A stretch of DNA of 64,000 nucleotides from Brienomyrus brachyistius. Taxonomy: Eukaryota; Chordata; Actinopteri; Osteoglossiformes; Mormyridae. Both the position numbers and the translations under genes were made by a program. The first letter of the stretch is position 1, and the number at the start of each line of letters is the position of its first letter. Positions 50,991 through 62,279 of this stretch are shown here, piece after piece. The notes under the pieces are model-generated. The model worked only from the letters and a program-made list of their open reading frames with translations. It did no database searches and had not been told where the DNA came from. The stretch is taken from the NCBI RefSeq assembly GCF_023856365.1, contig NC_064538.1, positions 7,820,435-7,884,434 on the forward strand, read 5' to 3'.

Positions 50991-52220
50991 AGGCAACAAG
51001 AGACTTCACATGAGAATCAATATCATTATTCCATAGATTAAGTAGCAGTCACAGCCAACAGTAAGTGAGACTGTTCTTCCAAGTCCCAGAAGGAAGGACG
51101 TCGTCCTTGTTGTGGACAAAAGCATGAAGGAGAAATGGATTATGCAAAGTGGAGTTTGGGCTGAGTGCAGATATGAGATGAATCTGGAAACCCTGCAGAT
51201 TGTTCATTTATTTCCCCATTTGTCATTTAATGTGTAAAAGGACGTGCAATGATGACACCACAGATACTGGCTTTGCCTATAAATACAAAGTCTCGGGCGT
51301 CTGTGGTGGCACAGTGTGTAGGGAGGGCGTGGCCAACAGGGGGAGCTGAAGAGCAGCACAGCCACGGGGTCTGTGATGGGCACTATCTCGTCCCCCCAAA
51401 GGGTGGGTGCTGCCTGGCAGAGGAGCGAGTGGGGAGAGCAGCTCCTGCCTTGCAGGCAGCGTCCTACTTAGACACAGGCACGTGCCAATGCAGGGATCTG
51501 GGTATGTGAGCATTACCCAGCATGCTGTGCAGGGGAGGGAGCGGGCCATCATGCGGAACCACCTGTGGTTAAGGAGGGGACGTCCTCCTGGTCGTGTGCC
51601 CCATGCACCCCGCCACGTTTCAGGTCAAATCTGTCTCTGGCTCCAGGGTTTATTCAACCTCCACCCCATTTGGGTCAGGTGACCTGGGAATAGCGGCATT
51701 GCCCGTTATATGCCATCACTGTGACTATTTGTGGCTCTGGCCTCGAAGCTGCCCTCTGGTGGGGGTGCGGGGTGCATCCCTGCCCCCACTGAGGGATTGT
51801 GGGATAGTGTGTAGCCCATTACCACAAGTCTGGAATAAAGGAGCAGATTAATGTTGATAGAGGGGAAGAGGAGTATATGGAGCAAACTGGGAGGCAGTCC
51901 TGCTTTGGGGTACCGCCCAATGAGCCTCGACATCCCCTCTGGAATGCAGGAGAAATCTGGCCAAATCCCCCAGATCATTTACCTTCTTCTATTCTATTTG
52001 CACTTCCTTTGTCCTCGCTGTGCCCCCATGTGTTAAAGAGAAGAGGTAATTGGTTCCGATAAGTTGTACTGAAGAGTAGAAAATGAGCGAAAATTGACTA
52101 CAGACTGGAGGCAGAGGAACAGGAGTTGATGGGAGTGTTAACAATGTGAAGGTCGCAGCAGCATTTCCTCTTTTACACGTCCTTTTCTTCCTGGCTATGG
52201 CTTAATCAGCGTTGATGGAG

Positions 52221-52225
52221 CGTGC

Positions 52226-52276
<51 letters not shown>

Positions 52277-52278
52277 CG
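52221..52278. repeat. (GT)n microsatellite
   Basis: About 27 GT units with one TATG interruption. Confidence 0.95.
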
Positions 52279-52506
52279 ATGCAGTGAAGTGCTGAAACAC
52301 CTGTGCTTGTGTTCCTGTACTTCCTGTGTTTGTACCCTAGGAACAAAGATTCCAAAGTGGAAAGCCTCCATTTGCATATTAAAAACTGTCTAAAATGCAT
52401 CAAACATCAACTTTCCATTAAAATTAATTTGCCAGTTTATTTGCATATTTTTGAGGGAAGTGAAGCAGACATCTACATCTCTGCCTAATCCTCTTGCTTC
52501 CTCTAG

Positions 52507-52649
52507 ATACTCCAAACTCTCCGATCCAGCAAACTGGCTCAGCATCAACACAACCAATGGGCAGATCATAACGATGGCCATGCTCAACCGAGAGTCCGTT
52601 TTTGTGAAGAACAACATCTATGAAGCCACATTCCTGGCAGCAGATAATG
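52507..52649 (+). CDS. cdh4: cdh4 exon 11 equivalent: EC4
   Basis: This 143-bp exon (acceptor ttcctctag, donor gtaagc) completes the split Arg codon and leaves one base into a Gly codon. It reads [19 protein letters not shown] and ends in [13 protein letters not shown]. The EC4 calcium motif, LDRE in classical cadherins, reads LNRE here: codon AAC at 52586-52588 gives Asn at segment residue 378. Asp at this position normally coordinates calcium at the EC4-EC5 junction. The rest of the exon is well conserved and intact. Confidence 0.97.
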
Positions 52650-52773
52650 GTAAGCAATGCATGAGACATTACATATACACACACAGACTAGCCAATACAA
52701 ACTATATATTTTAACATTAAGAAAATGAGAAACTTCGATAAACTATCGATACGGACCATTGATAGGGATGAGT

Positions 52774-52960
52774 ATTGGCAGCCTGATGGTTAGGGCAGCA
52801 CACTTGTAATTGAAAAACTGCTGGTTTGACTCCCCAACCAGCAAGCACTGCTCCCCGGGCGCTGAATTAGCTGCCCCCTGCTATGTCATGATGTCACATA
52901 TGGGTTAAATGCAGAGGACGCGTTTCACTGTTGTGCAATGTGTGTCAACACTGATCACCA
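52774..52960 (+). mobile_element. tRNA-derived SINE
   Basis: The head is GGCAGCCTGATGGTTAGG (A box region), with GCTGGTTTGACTCCC as B box. The body includes CTGCTCCCCGGGCGCTGAAT, TAGCTGCCCCCTGCT and GTTAAATGCAGAGGACGC, then GTTTCACTGTTGTGC, a common fish SINE body. The 3' end is unclear and no target duplication was seen. Confidence 0.8.
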
Positions 52961-54126
52961 AATTCTATAATTTGATAGCATACATCAGCCTATCACACAC
53001 AGCTGTGCAATGTTGAGTGGATGATTTCCAGAGAGGTGCTTTCAGATCAACAGGAGAGTTTAGTATAATGATCTACTCATATGATTGTGATTTCAACAGC
53101 ATGGAATGACTGGTGGTGATTTCTTTTGTCTAACCAAAGCACAATCTGGGCAAACAGGCCATAATGCTTTATCTGACTCCAGTGTGGTGTAGGGATGTGA
53201 TGAATTGATACTGAAATATCAGCTTTTTTCTATATGAATGGTTTCATTTCGAAAATCGATTCGAACGTAAAAATAGAGATTTTGATAGTGGTGATGATAT
53301 ATTTAAATTCTGATTACAGGGCCGCCCATAAGGGGGGAGAAAGGTGATGGGTGGCAGACACTCAGGAAATGTAACAGTCCATAAGGAGGAAAAGCTTTAC
53401 AAAAACAAGGGATTGTTATGTAGCTTAATGAATAAGGTTCGGATCAGGACCTGGACTGAATATTTATAATCGAAATTGGGTTGAAAAGAAAATAAGTTGT
53501 ATCGCTATTGTTCAATTACTTTGACTGAAAAATGCACGTTTATTAAAATCTTATTTTTATTAAAATATCGGTCATCTCCGAGTCGTGCGAATGTATATCG
53601 ATCATTCCCAGTCTAAGTAAAATGAAAAACAATCATGTAAGTAGACTTTAGCTTTTTAAATATAAACAAATAATCAGCCTCCAAAAGCCTAATAAAAAAA
53701 AAAAGCCTAAGTTCCTTTTTGCAGACATATAATCCAAGTTTCCCCGGAACTTTCATTAAAGGATAAATCCCCAAAGCCACAGCATACAGGGTGCAACAAA
53801 CGCTGTTCGCAAAGGCTATTGAGATCGGCACATGTACTAACCAGATCTCTTAACTCTCGAGTAGACTTTCGGCATAATCAGAACCTATCACTCAGTGACT
53901 TTTGGGTCTTGCCAAGAGACCGCTTGAACAGAACTTGCCAAAATGCCAAACTATGCAGAGAGTTACAGTGAACCTCTTCGACCAAACATGACGAACTCGC
54001 TGACATGACGATTGCCGGAGTCAGGTGTAGTGATCCGCAGGCACTATGCAGCCAGGCATGAATACAGCGCAAACACCAAGGATTACAGTATGTGGGACAT
54101 GGACGTTATCCAGTGAGCTGAGATGA

Positions 54127-54447
54127 AGACTGGACTCCTTCGGTACTGTGTCTCTACGGAGGATCCTTGGGTACCGCTGGTTTGACATTGTGTCGAATGA
54201 GCGGTTGCTCAGGGACACCTGAATGAGGCACATTGCCTGCATTGTGAGGGAGCATCAGTTACGGCACTACAGCCATGTGGCACGTTTCCCTGAGGGTGAT
54301 CCGGCTCACAGGATCCTCACGGCTGAGGACCTGAGCGACTGGACCAGACCGAGGGGACGCCCACGTAATACCTGGCTGTGGCAGATGGATGGCAATTTAA
54401 GGGGGATGGGACTGGACCACATGTCGACCTGGGGGGTTGCCAAGGAT
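54127..54447 (+). pseudogene. LINE reverse-transcriptase C-terminal fragment with nonsense codon
   Basis: One frame reads RLDSFGTVSLRRILGYRWF, then DIVSNERLLRDT, then TGA at 54220-54222, then MRHIACIVREHQLRHYSHVA, RFPEGDPAHRIL and DWTRPRGRPRNTWLWQMDG. These are hallmark phrases of the C-terminal end of ORF2 in fish non-LTR retrotransposons. The frame is continuous apart from the TGA, which probably replaces a Gly codon. No reverse transcriptase core or endonuclease is present. The ORF at 54223-54645 is this fragment and its chance extension. The clade was not assigned. Confidence 0.8.
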
Positions 54448-54837
54448 CCCGGGGTGTTTTGTTGTGTGGGGGGGGGCAGCGATACGCTATACCAGTGCAT
54501 GCTCCCCAGTCGGACCTGGAGCAGCCCTGAGGGCAGTATGACTATGGTGAGTCTACGAAATGCAAATATAAGCGAATCTGAAAAGGTTGCTGTGTGTTTC
54601 TTATATGTCAGTTTGTCAAATATTTTATATATTTGTAGATTCTAAGATGTGTACCTGTATAACGCGAAGATCTAGAAATTAGATTCTCTTAAGCTTGAAA
54701 ACCAGTTAGACGATTCTCTGGAAAGAACGGGTTCAAAAGAATGATTGGTTCACGAATCGGACATCACTACCCTCATTCAAGGTGGGATGTCTTGTTGCGG
54801 GTGTTCGTGATGAGCAGCTCTCTGCATAGCCTAGCAG

Positions 54838-55190
54838 GCGTACTTTTATCGCGCAAATCGCATTAGCGACGGAGACTTTTCCTTGCACTTAAGAGCGCAA
54901 GTTTGCAGCGGTGGTGCTTTGAAGAGCACGCCCGTGGGGATCTTTGCCCCGCGCTCCGTTCGTCATGTCCGCTGCTTCGCTGGCGTTTCGGAGGCGCTGC
55001 CGCTGCTTAATGAAGGACAGGCGATGCGTGTGAGGACTCTCAGGCAGAGAGATGCGTGTTTGAAAGCGGCGGCTGCGGTCGTCCACCGCGGAGATACGAG
55101 GGCTCACTCCGGGGAGTTTGGAGCCGACTCCTCTGCCCCCTGCGTGAAATGCGGCCGTGAGTCGCATTAACTGGTGAATTAGCGACGGGT
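54838..55190. other. CpG-dense intronic patch
   Basis: About 350 bp rich in CG dinucleotides (for example ATCGCGCAAATCGC, CGGCGGCTGCGGTCGTCC, CCGCGGAGATACG), contrasting with the CpG-poor intron around it. Overlapping ORFs occur on both strands (54883-55170 plus, 54889-55167 minus), as expected for CpG-rich DNA that is stop-poor, with no known domain. It could be an orphan CpG island or alternative promoter for a C-terminal transcript. Confidence 0.45.
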
Positions 55191-56858
55191 GTGCAGACAG
55201 TCTGGGTGTAGTGGGAGTGTCACCAGCGATAATGCAAAGGGGATTATGGTAATAGAGGCTGGGGGTGGTGGCATTTGGAGAGTAAACACTGTCAAAAATA
55301 TATTAAAATCCCAGCCATCATTGTCGTAATCCGTTTGGCACAGCATTTTAAAAAATCGCCTCTTTGTACCCATAAATAGTTGGTCTTAACCTGCGTTTTC
55401 TCTTTTTTTTTTACGTGAACAAATGTGTGAAAGACTGCTGGAGATGTTTTTTTCTGACCCCTTTGAGGCAATATTCTGCAAAAATTTAATAAATCCTTTA
55501 ATATTTTACAAATCCTTTTGAGGAATGTGCGCCGACATAATTATTTACAAGTTAAAAACTTAGTAATGCTTGAGAATGTGGCTTGAGAAAATTGTGGGTA
55601 CATGCTGTGTGATTAAGTGGGATATGTGTAATAAACCAGAAAGGGGGGGGGGGGGGCGTAAGCCAGGTGACAAGCACATTCACTTCAGAGTCATGTGGGT
55701 CCGTCCAGGACCAAGTACATCAGACCACTGTGCAGTGAGATAAGCTAAAACAACTAAACAGAACTGGAACACTGAAAGTTAGTGGACCAGCTTGGGGATG
55801 TAGTACATCTCTGTGACCTCCCCCCATGGCCACAAATCCCACTGTGTTCAGCACAACAAGCTGCCCTCAGAAGTGCTCCCCGGAGGCAAATTCTGCATTT
55901 CATGAGACTAATGTTTCCTAAACATTTCTGAGGTGGTCTGAAGCCAAAACCATCAAAATTATTTTAACAGGTAACACCTCACAGTGTGTCCCAATAAATT
56001 TAAAGATTGAACCGCAAAACTTACACTGTATTTATTGCCATTTGTAACATAGTTAGTCACTGTTTCAGCTATTTAAAGCTAAAGAATAATAGCAAAACTG
56101 AACTTCTAAAAAAAAAAACATTTTACATCGACTCCAGCTACAGCCTTACCGCCTTCTGTCCTTTCACTTCTGCTCTCCTATTGGTCACAGCCTCAGTGCT
56201 CATTTTACTCGACCCCCACTGCACCACCCCTTGCGGCACCAATCGTCGGTATTGTTCTCTTCAATCAATGCAAATGTAAATCTGACTGTGGGGCTTGTCT
56301 GCCATATACTGGGGGGAAAAAAATGCCCGCTGTCAGGAGGAGATTGCCGTGCCACACAGAAACGCGGTGGCACAGCAATTAGGGGGGAAAAGGCAATTCC
56401 TCAGAGAGGCAGAAATACGCAGTTCAGGGAAATATTTATCCTGCGTCCTGTTTTCAGAGCGTTTGTCACGACTGTTTTCAGGGCAAATAATGTATTTTGT
56501 GGAAAAAATGGACCGTGAATTGTTTCTTTGCCAGCAGAAAAATTCCCCCCCCCCCAAGCTGGCTGAACTGCACTTTTTGGGTTATGTGAGGTCATGTGGG
56601 GTCCCCCCCCCCACTTTGGGAACCGGGCCTCAATCTGTCAGTGAAAGGGCAAAGGAGGTCTCCCTGGGCCATGGCTTGAAAAGGGCAGTCACCTGTCCCC
56701 CCTCCCACCCCCCCACTACCTAGACAAATGCCCAGAGTGGCTAGTTTACAGCCATAGCAGGGGGGCGCGTTTGTCTCATGGCCCAGTTCGCAGCAGGGCA
56801 GCGTTCCTCACTGTGCCCTCCCTCTCCCCCGCCACGTCCTCCTCCTCCTGCTCCCCAG

Positions 56859-57092
56859 GATCTCCCCCAGCTAGTGGCACGGGAACGCTGCAGATCTACC
56901 TGATCGACGTGAATGACAACGCGCCCGAGCTGCTGCCCAAGGAGGCCCAGATCTGCGAGCGCATCAGCGCCCACGGCATCAACATCACAGCGGCCGACGC
57001 CGATGTCGACCCCAACGTGGGTCCCTTCATCTTTGAGCTGCCTGCTTTCCCCTCCAGCGTGCGTCGCAACTGGACCATCTCCCGGCTGAACG
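56859..57092 (+). CDS. cdh4: cdh4 exon 12 equivalent: end of EC4, first part of EC5
   Basis: This 234-bp exon (acceptor ctccccag, donor gtgagg) is phase 1 at both ends. It reads [33 protein letters not shown], then [19 protein letters not shown], and ends [18 protein letters not shown] (segment 415-423) is the EC4-EC5 calcium linker. Cys431 belongs to the conserved cysteine set of EC5. NIT (440-442) and NWT are potential glycosylation sites. [10 protein letters not shown] is characteristic of R-cadherin. The exon is followed by a short 205-bp intron. Confidence 0.97.
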
Positions 57093-57297
57093 GTGAGGCC
57101 CCGCCCCCGCCAAGGCCCAAGGTCACTCTGAGCCATTTTCGAAATCACCGGCCAATCAGCCGCTCAAATGCATCTGAGGCGCAGTACGGCGATATTCTTA
57201 CTGTTGTGACAGCACTGTTGTGAGTGGAGTGCACATTTAGACTGTCCTTAAACTCAGTCTGATCCCTGTGTTTACCACCCCTTCCCCCACCCCCCAG

Positions 57298-57531
57298 GTG
57301 ACTACGCCCAGCTGAATCTGCGCATCCAATACCTGGAGTCCGGCGTGTACGATGTGCCGGTGATCGTGTCCGACTCGGGGAACCCACCTCTGTCCAACAG
57401 GTCCGTTATCAAGGTGAAGGTGTGCCCGTGTGACGAGAACGGGGACTGCACCACCGTGGGGGCTGTGGCGGCGGCCGGCCTGGGCACTGGAGCCATCATC
57501 GCCATCCTCATCTGCATCATCATACTGCTCA
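57298..57531 (+). CDS. cdh4: cdh4 exon 13 equivalent: end of EC5 and most of the membrane helix
   Basis: This 234-bp exon (acceptor ccccccag, donor gtgagt) is phase 1 at both ends. It starts [19 protein letters not shown] and carries [12 protein letters not shown] (segment 516-527), the cysteine-rich membrane-proximal part of EC5. The hydrophobic run then begins: [20 protein letters not shown]. The helix continues in the next exon. The frame stays open past the donor into the intronic minisatellite, so the apparent 444-codon ORF (57345-58679) is exon plus retained intron. Confidence 0.97.
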
Positions 57532-57551
57532 GTGAGTCACTGCGGCAGCTA

Positions 57552-58655
57552 TGCAAACGCAGGGAACAGGCACGCTGCCACATGCCTGCACAAAACGCAG
57601 GGCACAGGGAACAGGCACGCTGCCACATGCCTGCACAAAACGCAGGGCACAGGGAACAGGCACACTGCCACATGCCTGCACAAACACGCAGGGCACAGGG
57701 AACAGGCACGCTGCCACATGCCTGCACAAACACACAGGGCACAGGGAGCAGGTATGCTGCCACATGCCTGCACAAACACGCAGGGCACAGGGAGCAGGTA
57801 TGCTGCCACATGCCTGCACAAACACGCAGGGCACAGGGAACAGGCACACTGCCACATGCCTGCACAAACACGCAGGGCACAGGGAGCAGGTATGCTGCCA
57901 CATGCCTGCACAAACACGCAGGGCACAGGGAACAGGCACACTGCCACATGCCTGCACAAACACGCAGGGCACAGGGAACAGGCACACTGCCACATGCCTG
58001 CACAAACACACAGGGCACAGGGAGCAGGTATGCTGGCATACGCCTGCGCAAACACGCAGGGCACAGGGAACAGGCACACTGCCACATGCCTGCACAAACA
58101 CGCAGGGCACAGGGAACAGGCACACTGCCACATGCCTGCACAAACACACAGGGCACAGGGAGCAGGCACACTGCCACATGCCTGCACAAACACACAGGGC
58201 ACAGGGAGCAGGTATGCTGGCATACGCCTGCGCAAATACACAGGGCACAGGGAACAGGCACGCTGCCACATGCCTGCACAAACACGCAGGGCACAGGGAG
58301 CAGGTATGCTGCCACATGCCTGCACAAACACGCAGGGCACAGGGAGCAGGTATGCTGCCACATGCCTGCAAAAACACACAGGGCACAGGGAACAGGCACA
58401 CTGCCACATGCCTGCACAAACACGCAGGGCACAGGGAACAGGCACACTGCCACATGCCTGCACAAACACACAGGGCACAGGGAACAGGCACACTGCCACA
58501 TGCCTGCACAAACACGCAGGGCACAGGGAACAGGCACACTGCCACATGCCTGCACAAACACACAGGGCACAGGGAGCAGGTATGCTGGCACACGCCTGCA
58601 CAAACACACAGCGCACAGTGAGCAGGCATGCTGGCACACGCCTGCACATGCAGGC
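57552..58655. repeat. 46-bp minisatellite, about 24 copies
   Basis: The unit is GGGCACAGGGAACAGGCACA, then CTGCCACATGCCTGCAC, then AAACACGCA, 46 bp; the first copies are 45 bp. Variants recur in a mixed order: AACAGGCACACTG or AGCAGGTATGCTG, CACGCA or CACACA, and TGGCATACGCCTGCG in place of TGCCACATGCCTGCA. Because 46 is not a multiple of three and the unit lacks stops in all six frames, ORFs of 350-445 codons appear in several frames on both strands. It starts about 20 bp after the exon 13 donor. Confidence 0.97.
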
Positions 58656-59034
58656 CGAATTTCACTTCAATGCTCTTAATCTTTTTGCTATCAGTATACA
58701 GCAAACAGCCCTGTAAACAGATAAGCTTCTGAAATACATGTTTAGAGGCAGCATGTCTGGGTTTTCCAGGCTCTGTCACCGTTGTCACAATGAACAGTCA
58801 GAAAAAGGCCACTTCTTAGAGCACGGAGCCTCTTTTTGGCTGTGGGAGCCGCAGCAGCACGTCTCAAATGCAGGCAGAGGCAACCACGCACCCCCGCCTC
58901 GCTGCATTGATGCAGCACTGGGTCCCCAGTAGGGGGCGCCCTCCCCAGGTTCCTCGCTGCACTATGACACAATCTGCTGTAATTAGAATAGCAGCTCTTT
59001 CCCCATCAAGCACAAGTAACGACTGATATATACA

Positions 59035-59035
59035 A

Positions 59036-59075
<40 letters not shown>
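59035..59075. repeat. Compound (CA)n(TA)n microsatellite
   Basis: About five CA units followed by about fifteen TA units. Confidence 0.9.
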
Positions 59076-59078
<3 letters not shown>

Positions 59079-59271
59079 CTCCTACTCCCTCATTCTTCTT
59101 TATCAGTGTATTAAACCCCAAATATCCTATTGTGGTAGCGTGTGTCAGTTCATTATGGTTGCTAAATGGAGACCATGAATGTACTTTAAATGCACAGAGA
59201 TCTTTTATCAGAAAATAGCATTTTCCAAGTCCATTTTATTCCTCTCCTGATTCAGTTTGTCCAGCAGCTCT

Positions 59272-59314
59272 TTGTGTGTGTGTGTGTGTGTCTGTGCATG
59301 TGTGTGTGTGTGTA
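59272..59314. repeat. Interrupted (GT)n microsatellite
   Basis: GT repeats with a CTGTGCA interruption. Confidence 0.9.
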
Positions 59315-59628
59315 TAAATGTAAAGGTAGGGCTGTGAGAGGCATTGGAGGTCCATGTCTTCCTGTGAGTCTGCGTTGCTGTGACCCTGCTATAACCGTCC
59401 TGATGATAATGGCCATTTGTACAAGAAGGAATGTTTTTCGTATATATTCCACCTCACTCTCTAATGAGGCACACAGAACCAGGGGAGAGCAAAGCTTCGT
59501 GGTCAGACAGCAGGATCAGTCATATTTCTCGCGCCACTGCACCTGCTTTTAGGGTTTTATAATTTTTGCAATAGCAAGGTGCATGCTGGGATATGGAGTT
59601 CTGAGCCCTCTGTGGATGTCTCCTTCAG

Positions 59629-59768
59629 CCATGGTGCTCCTCTTCGTGGTGTGGATGAAGCGCAGGGAGAAGGAGCGGCAGACCAAGCAGCTGCTGATCG
59701 ACCCGGAGGACGACGTGCGAGATAACATCCTGAAGTATGACGAGGAGGGTGGCGGGGAGGAAGACCAG
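59629..59768 (+). CDS. cdh4: cdh4 exon 14 equivalent: end of membrane helix, juxtamembrane p120-binding region
   Basis: This 140-bp exon (acceptor tccttcag, donor gtgagt) completes the split Thr codon and ends in phase 0. It reads [39 protein letters not shown] and GGGEEDQ. The KRREKER stop-transfer segment ends the helix. The [20 protein letters not shown] region is the juxtamembrane core that binds p120-catenin and controls cadherin stability at the surface. It is nearly identical to vertebrate N- and R-cadherins. The next intron is only 81 bp. Confidence 0.97.
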
Positions 59769-59849
59769 GTGAGTCCCTCACCCCCCCACCCCAGCCGTCT
59801 GGTCTCCATGGCAGGCTGCTCCTTACCCATAATCCATCCATCCCTCCAG

Positions 59850-60014
59850 GACTATGACCTGAGCCAGCTACAGCAGCCTGAATCCCTGGACCACATCATC
59901 AGCAAGCCACCAGGGGTCCGGCGGGTCGACGAGAGGCCCGTGGTACCGGAGTCGCAGTACCCCATCCGGCCAGTGGTTCCACACCCAGGGGACATCGGGG
60001 ATTTCATCAGCGAG
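59850..60014 (+). CDS. cdh4: cdh4 exon 15 equivalent: middle of the cytoplasmic tail
   Basis: This 165-bp exon, phase 0 at both ends, lies between acceptor ccctccag and donor gtgtgg. It reads [20 protein letters not shown], then [19 protein letters not shown], and ends [12 protein letters not shown]. It links the p120-binding core to the beta-catenin-binding domain. The donor gtgtgg is weak. The same frame continues past it to a TAG at 60039-60041, so use of a cryptic or failed donor would truncate the beta-catenin-binding domain. Length (55 residues) matches human R-cadherin. Confidence 0.96.

Positions 60015-62279
<2,265 letters not shown>

Larger units (their letters stand above)
44608..52506. 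other. cdh4 intron 10
   Basis: A 7.9-kb phase-2 intron, gtaggc to ttcctctag. It contains an intact-looking SINE with target duplication (45268-45649), a 45-bp array (47250-47528) inside what may be a longer MITE-like segment, a second SINE (50749-50990), a GC-rich unrecognised stretch at 51.25-51.85 kb with AATAAA near 51833, and a GT microsatellite (52221-52278). No gene was found. Confidence 0.75.
52650..56858. other. cdh4 intron 11
   Basis: A 4.2-kb phase-1 intron, gtaagc to ctccccag. It contains a SINE (52774-52960), a LINE tail fragment (54127-54447), a CpG-dense patch (54838-55190) and poly-G/poly-C runs near 55.64, 56.55 and 56.61 kb. Two small overlapping ORF pairs at 56.2-56.7 kb look like chance. 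Confidence 0.75.
57532..59628. other. cdh4 intron 13
   Basis: A 2.1-kb phase-1 intron, gtgagt to tccttcag, splitting the membrane helix. More than half is the 46-bp minisatellite (57552-58655). It also contains two microsatellites (59035-59075 and 59272-59314). The long ORFs on both strands are minisatellite products. Confidence 0.85.

Noticed and set aside
51249..51851. Gene or retroelement in a GC-rich stretch with several ORFs on both strands
   Set aside because: No motif or family could be recognised; an AATAAA near 51833 alone is not enough.
54883..55170. Overlapping plus and minus ORFs in the CpG-dense patch
   Set aside because: GC- and CpG-rich DNA is stop-poor; neither product has a known domain.
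57302..58788. ORFs of 356-445 codons on both strands across the 46-bp array
   Set aside because: They arise from a stop-free tandem unit in all six frames; cysteine-rich or histidine-rich repeats have no family similarity, and only the plus frame joined to exon 13 has any biological rationale.
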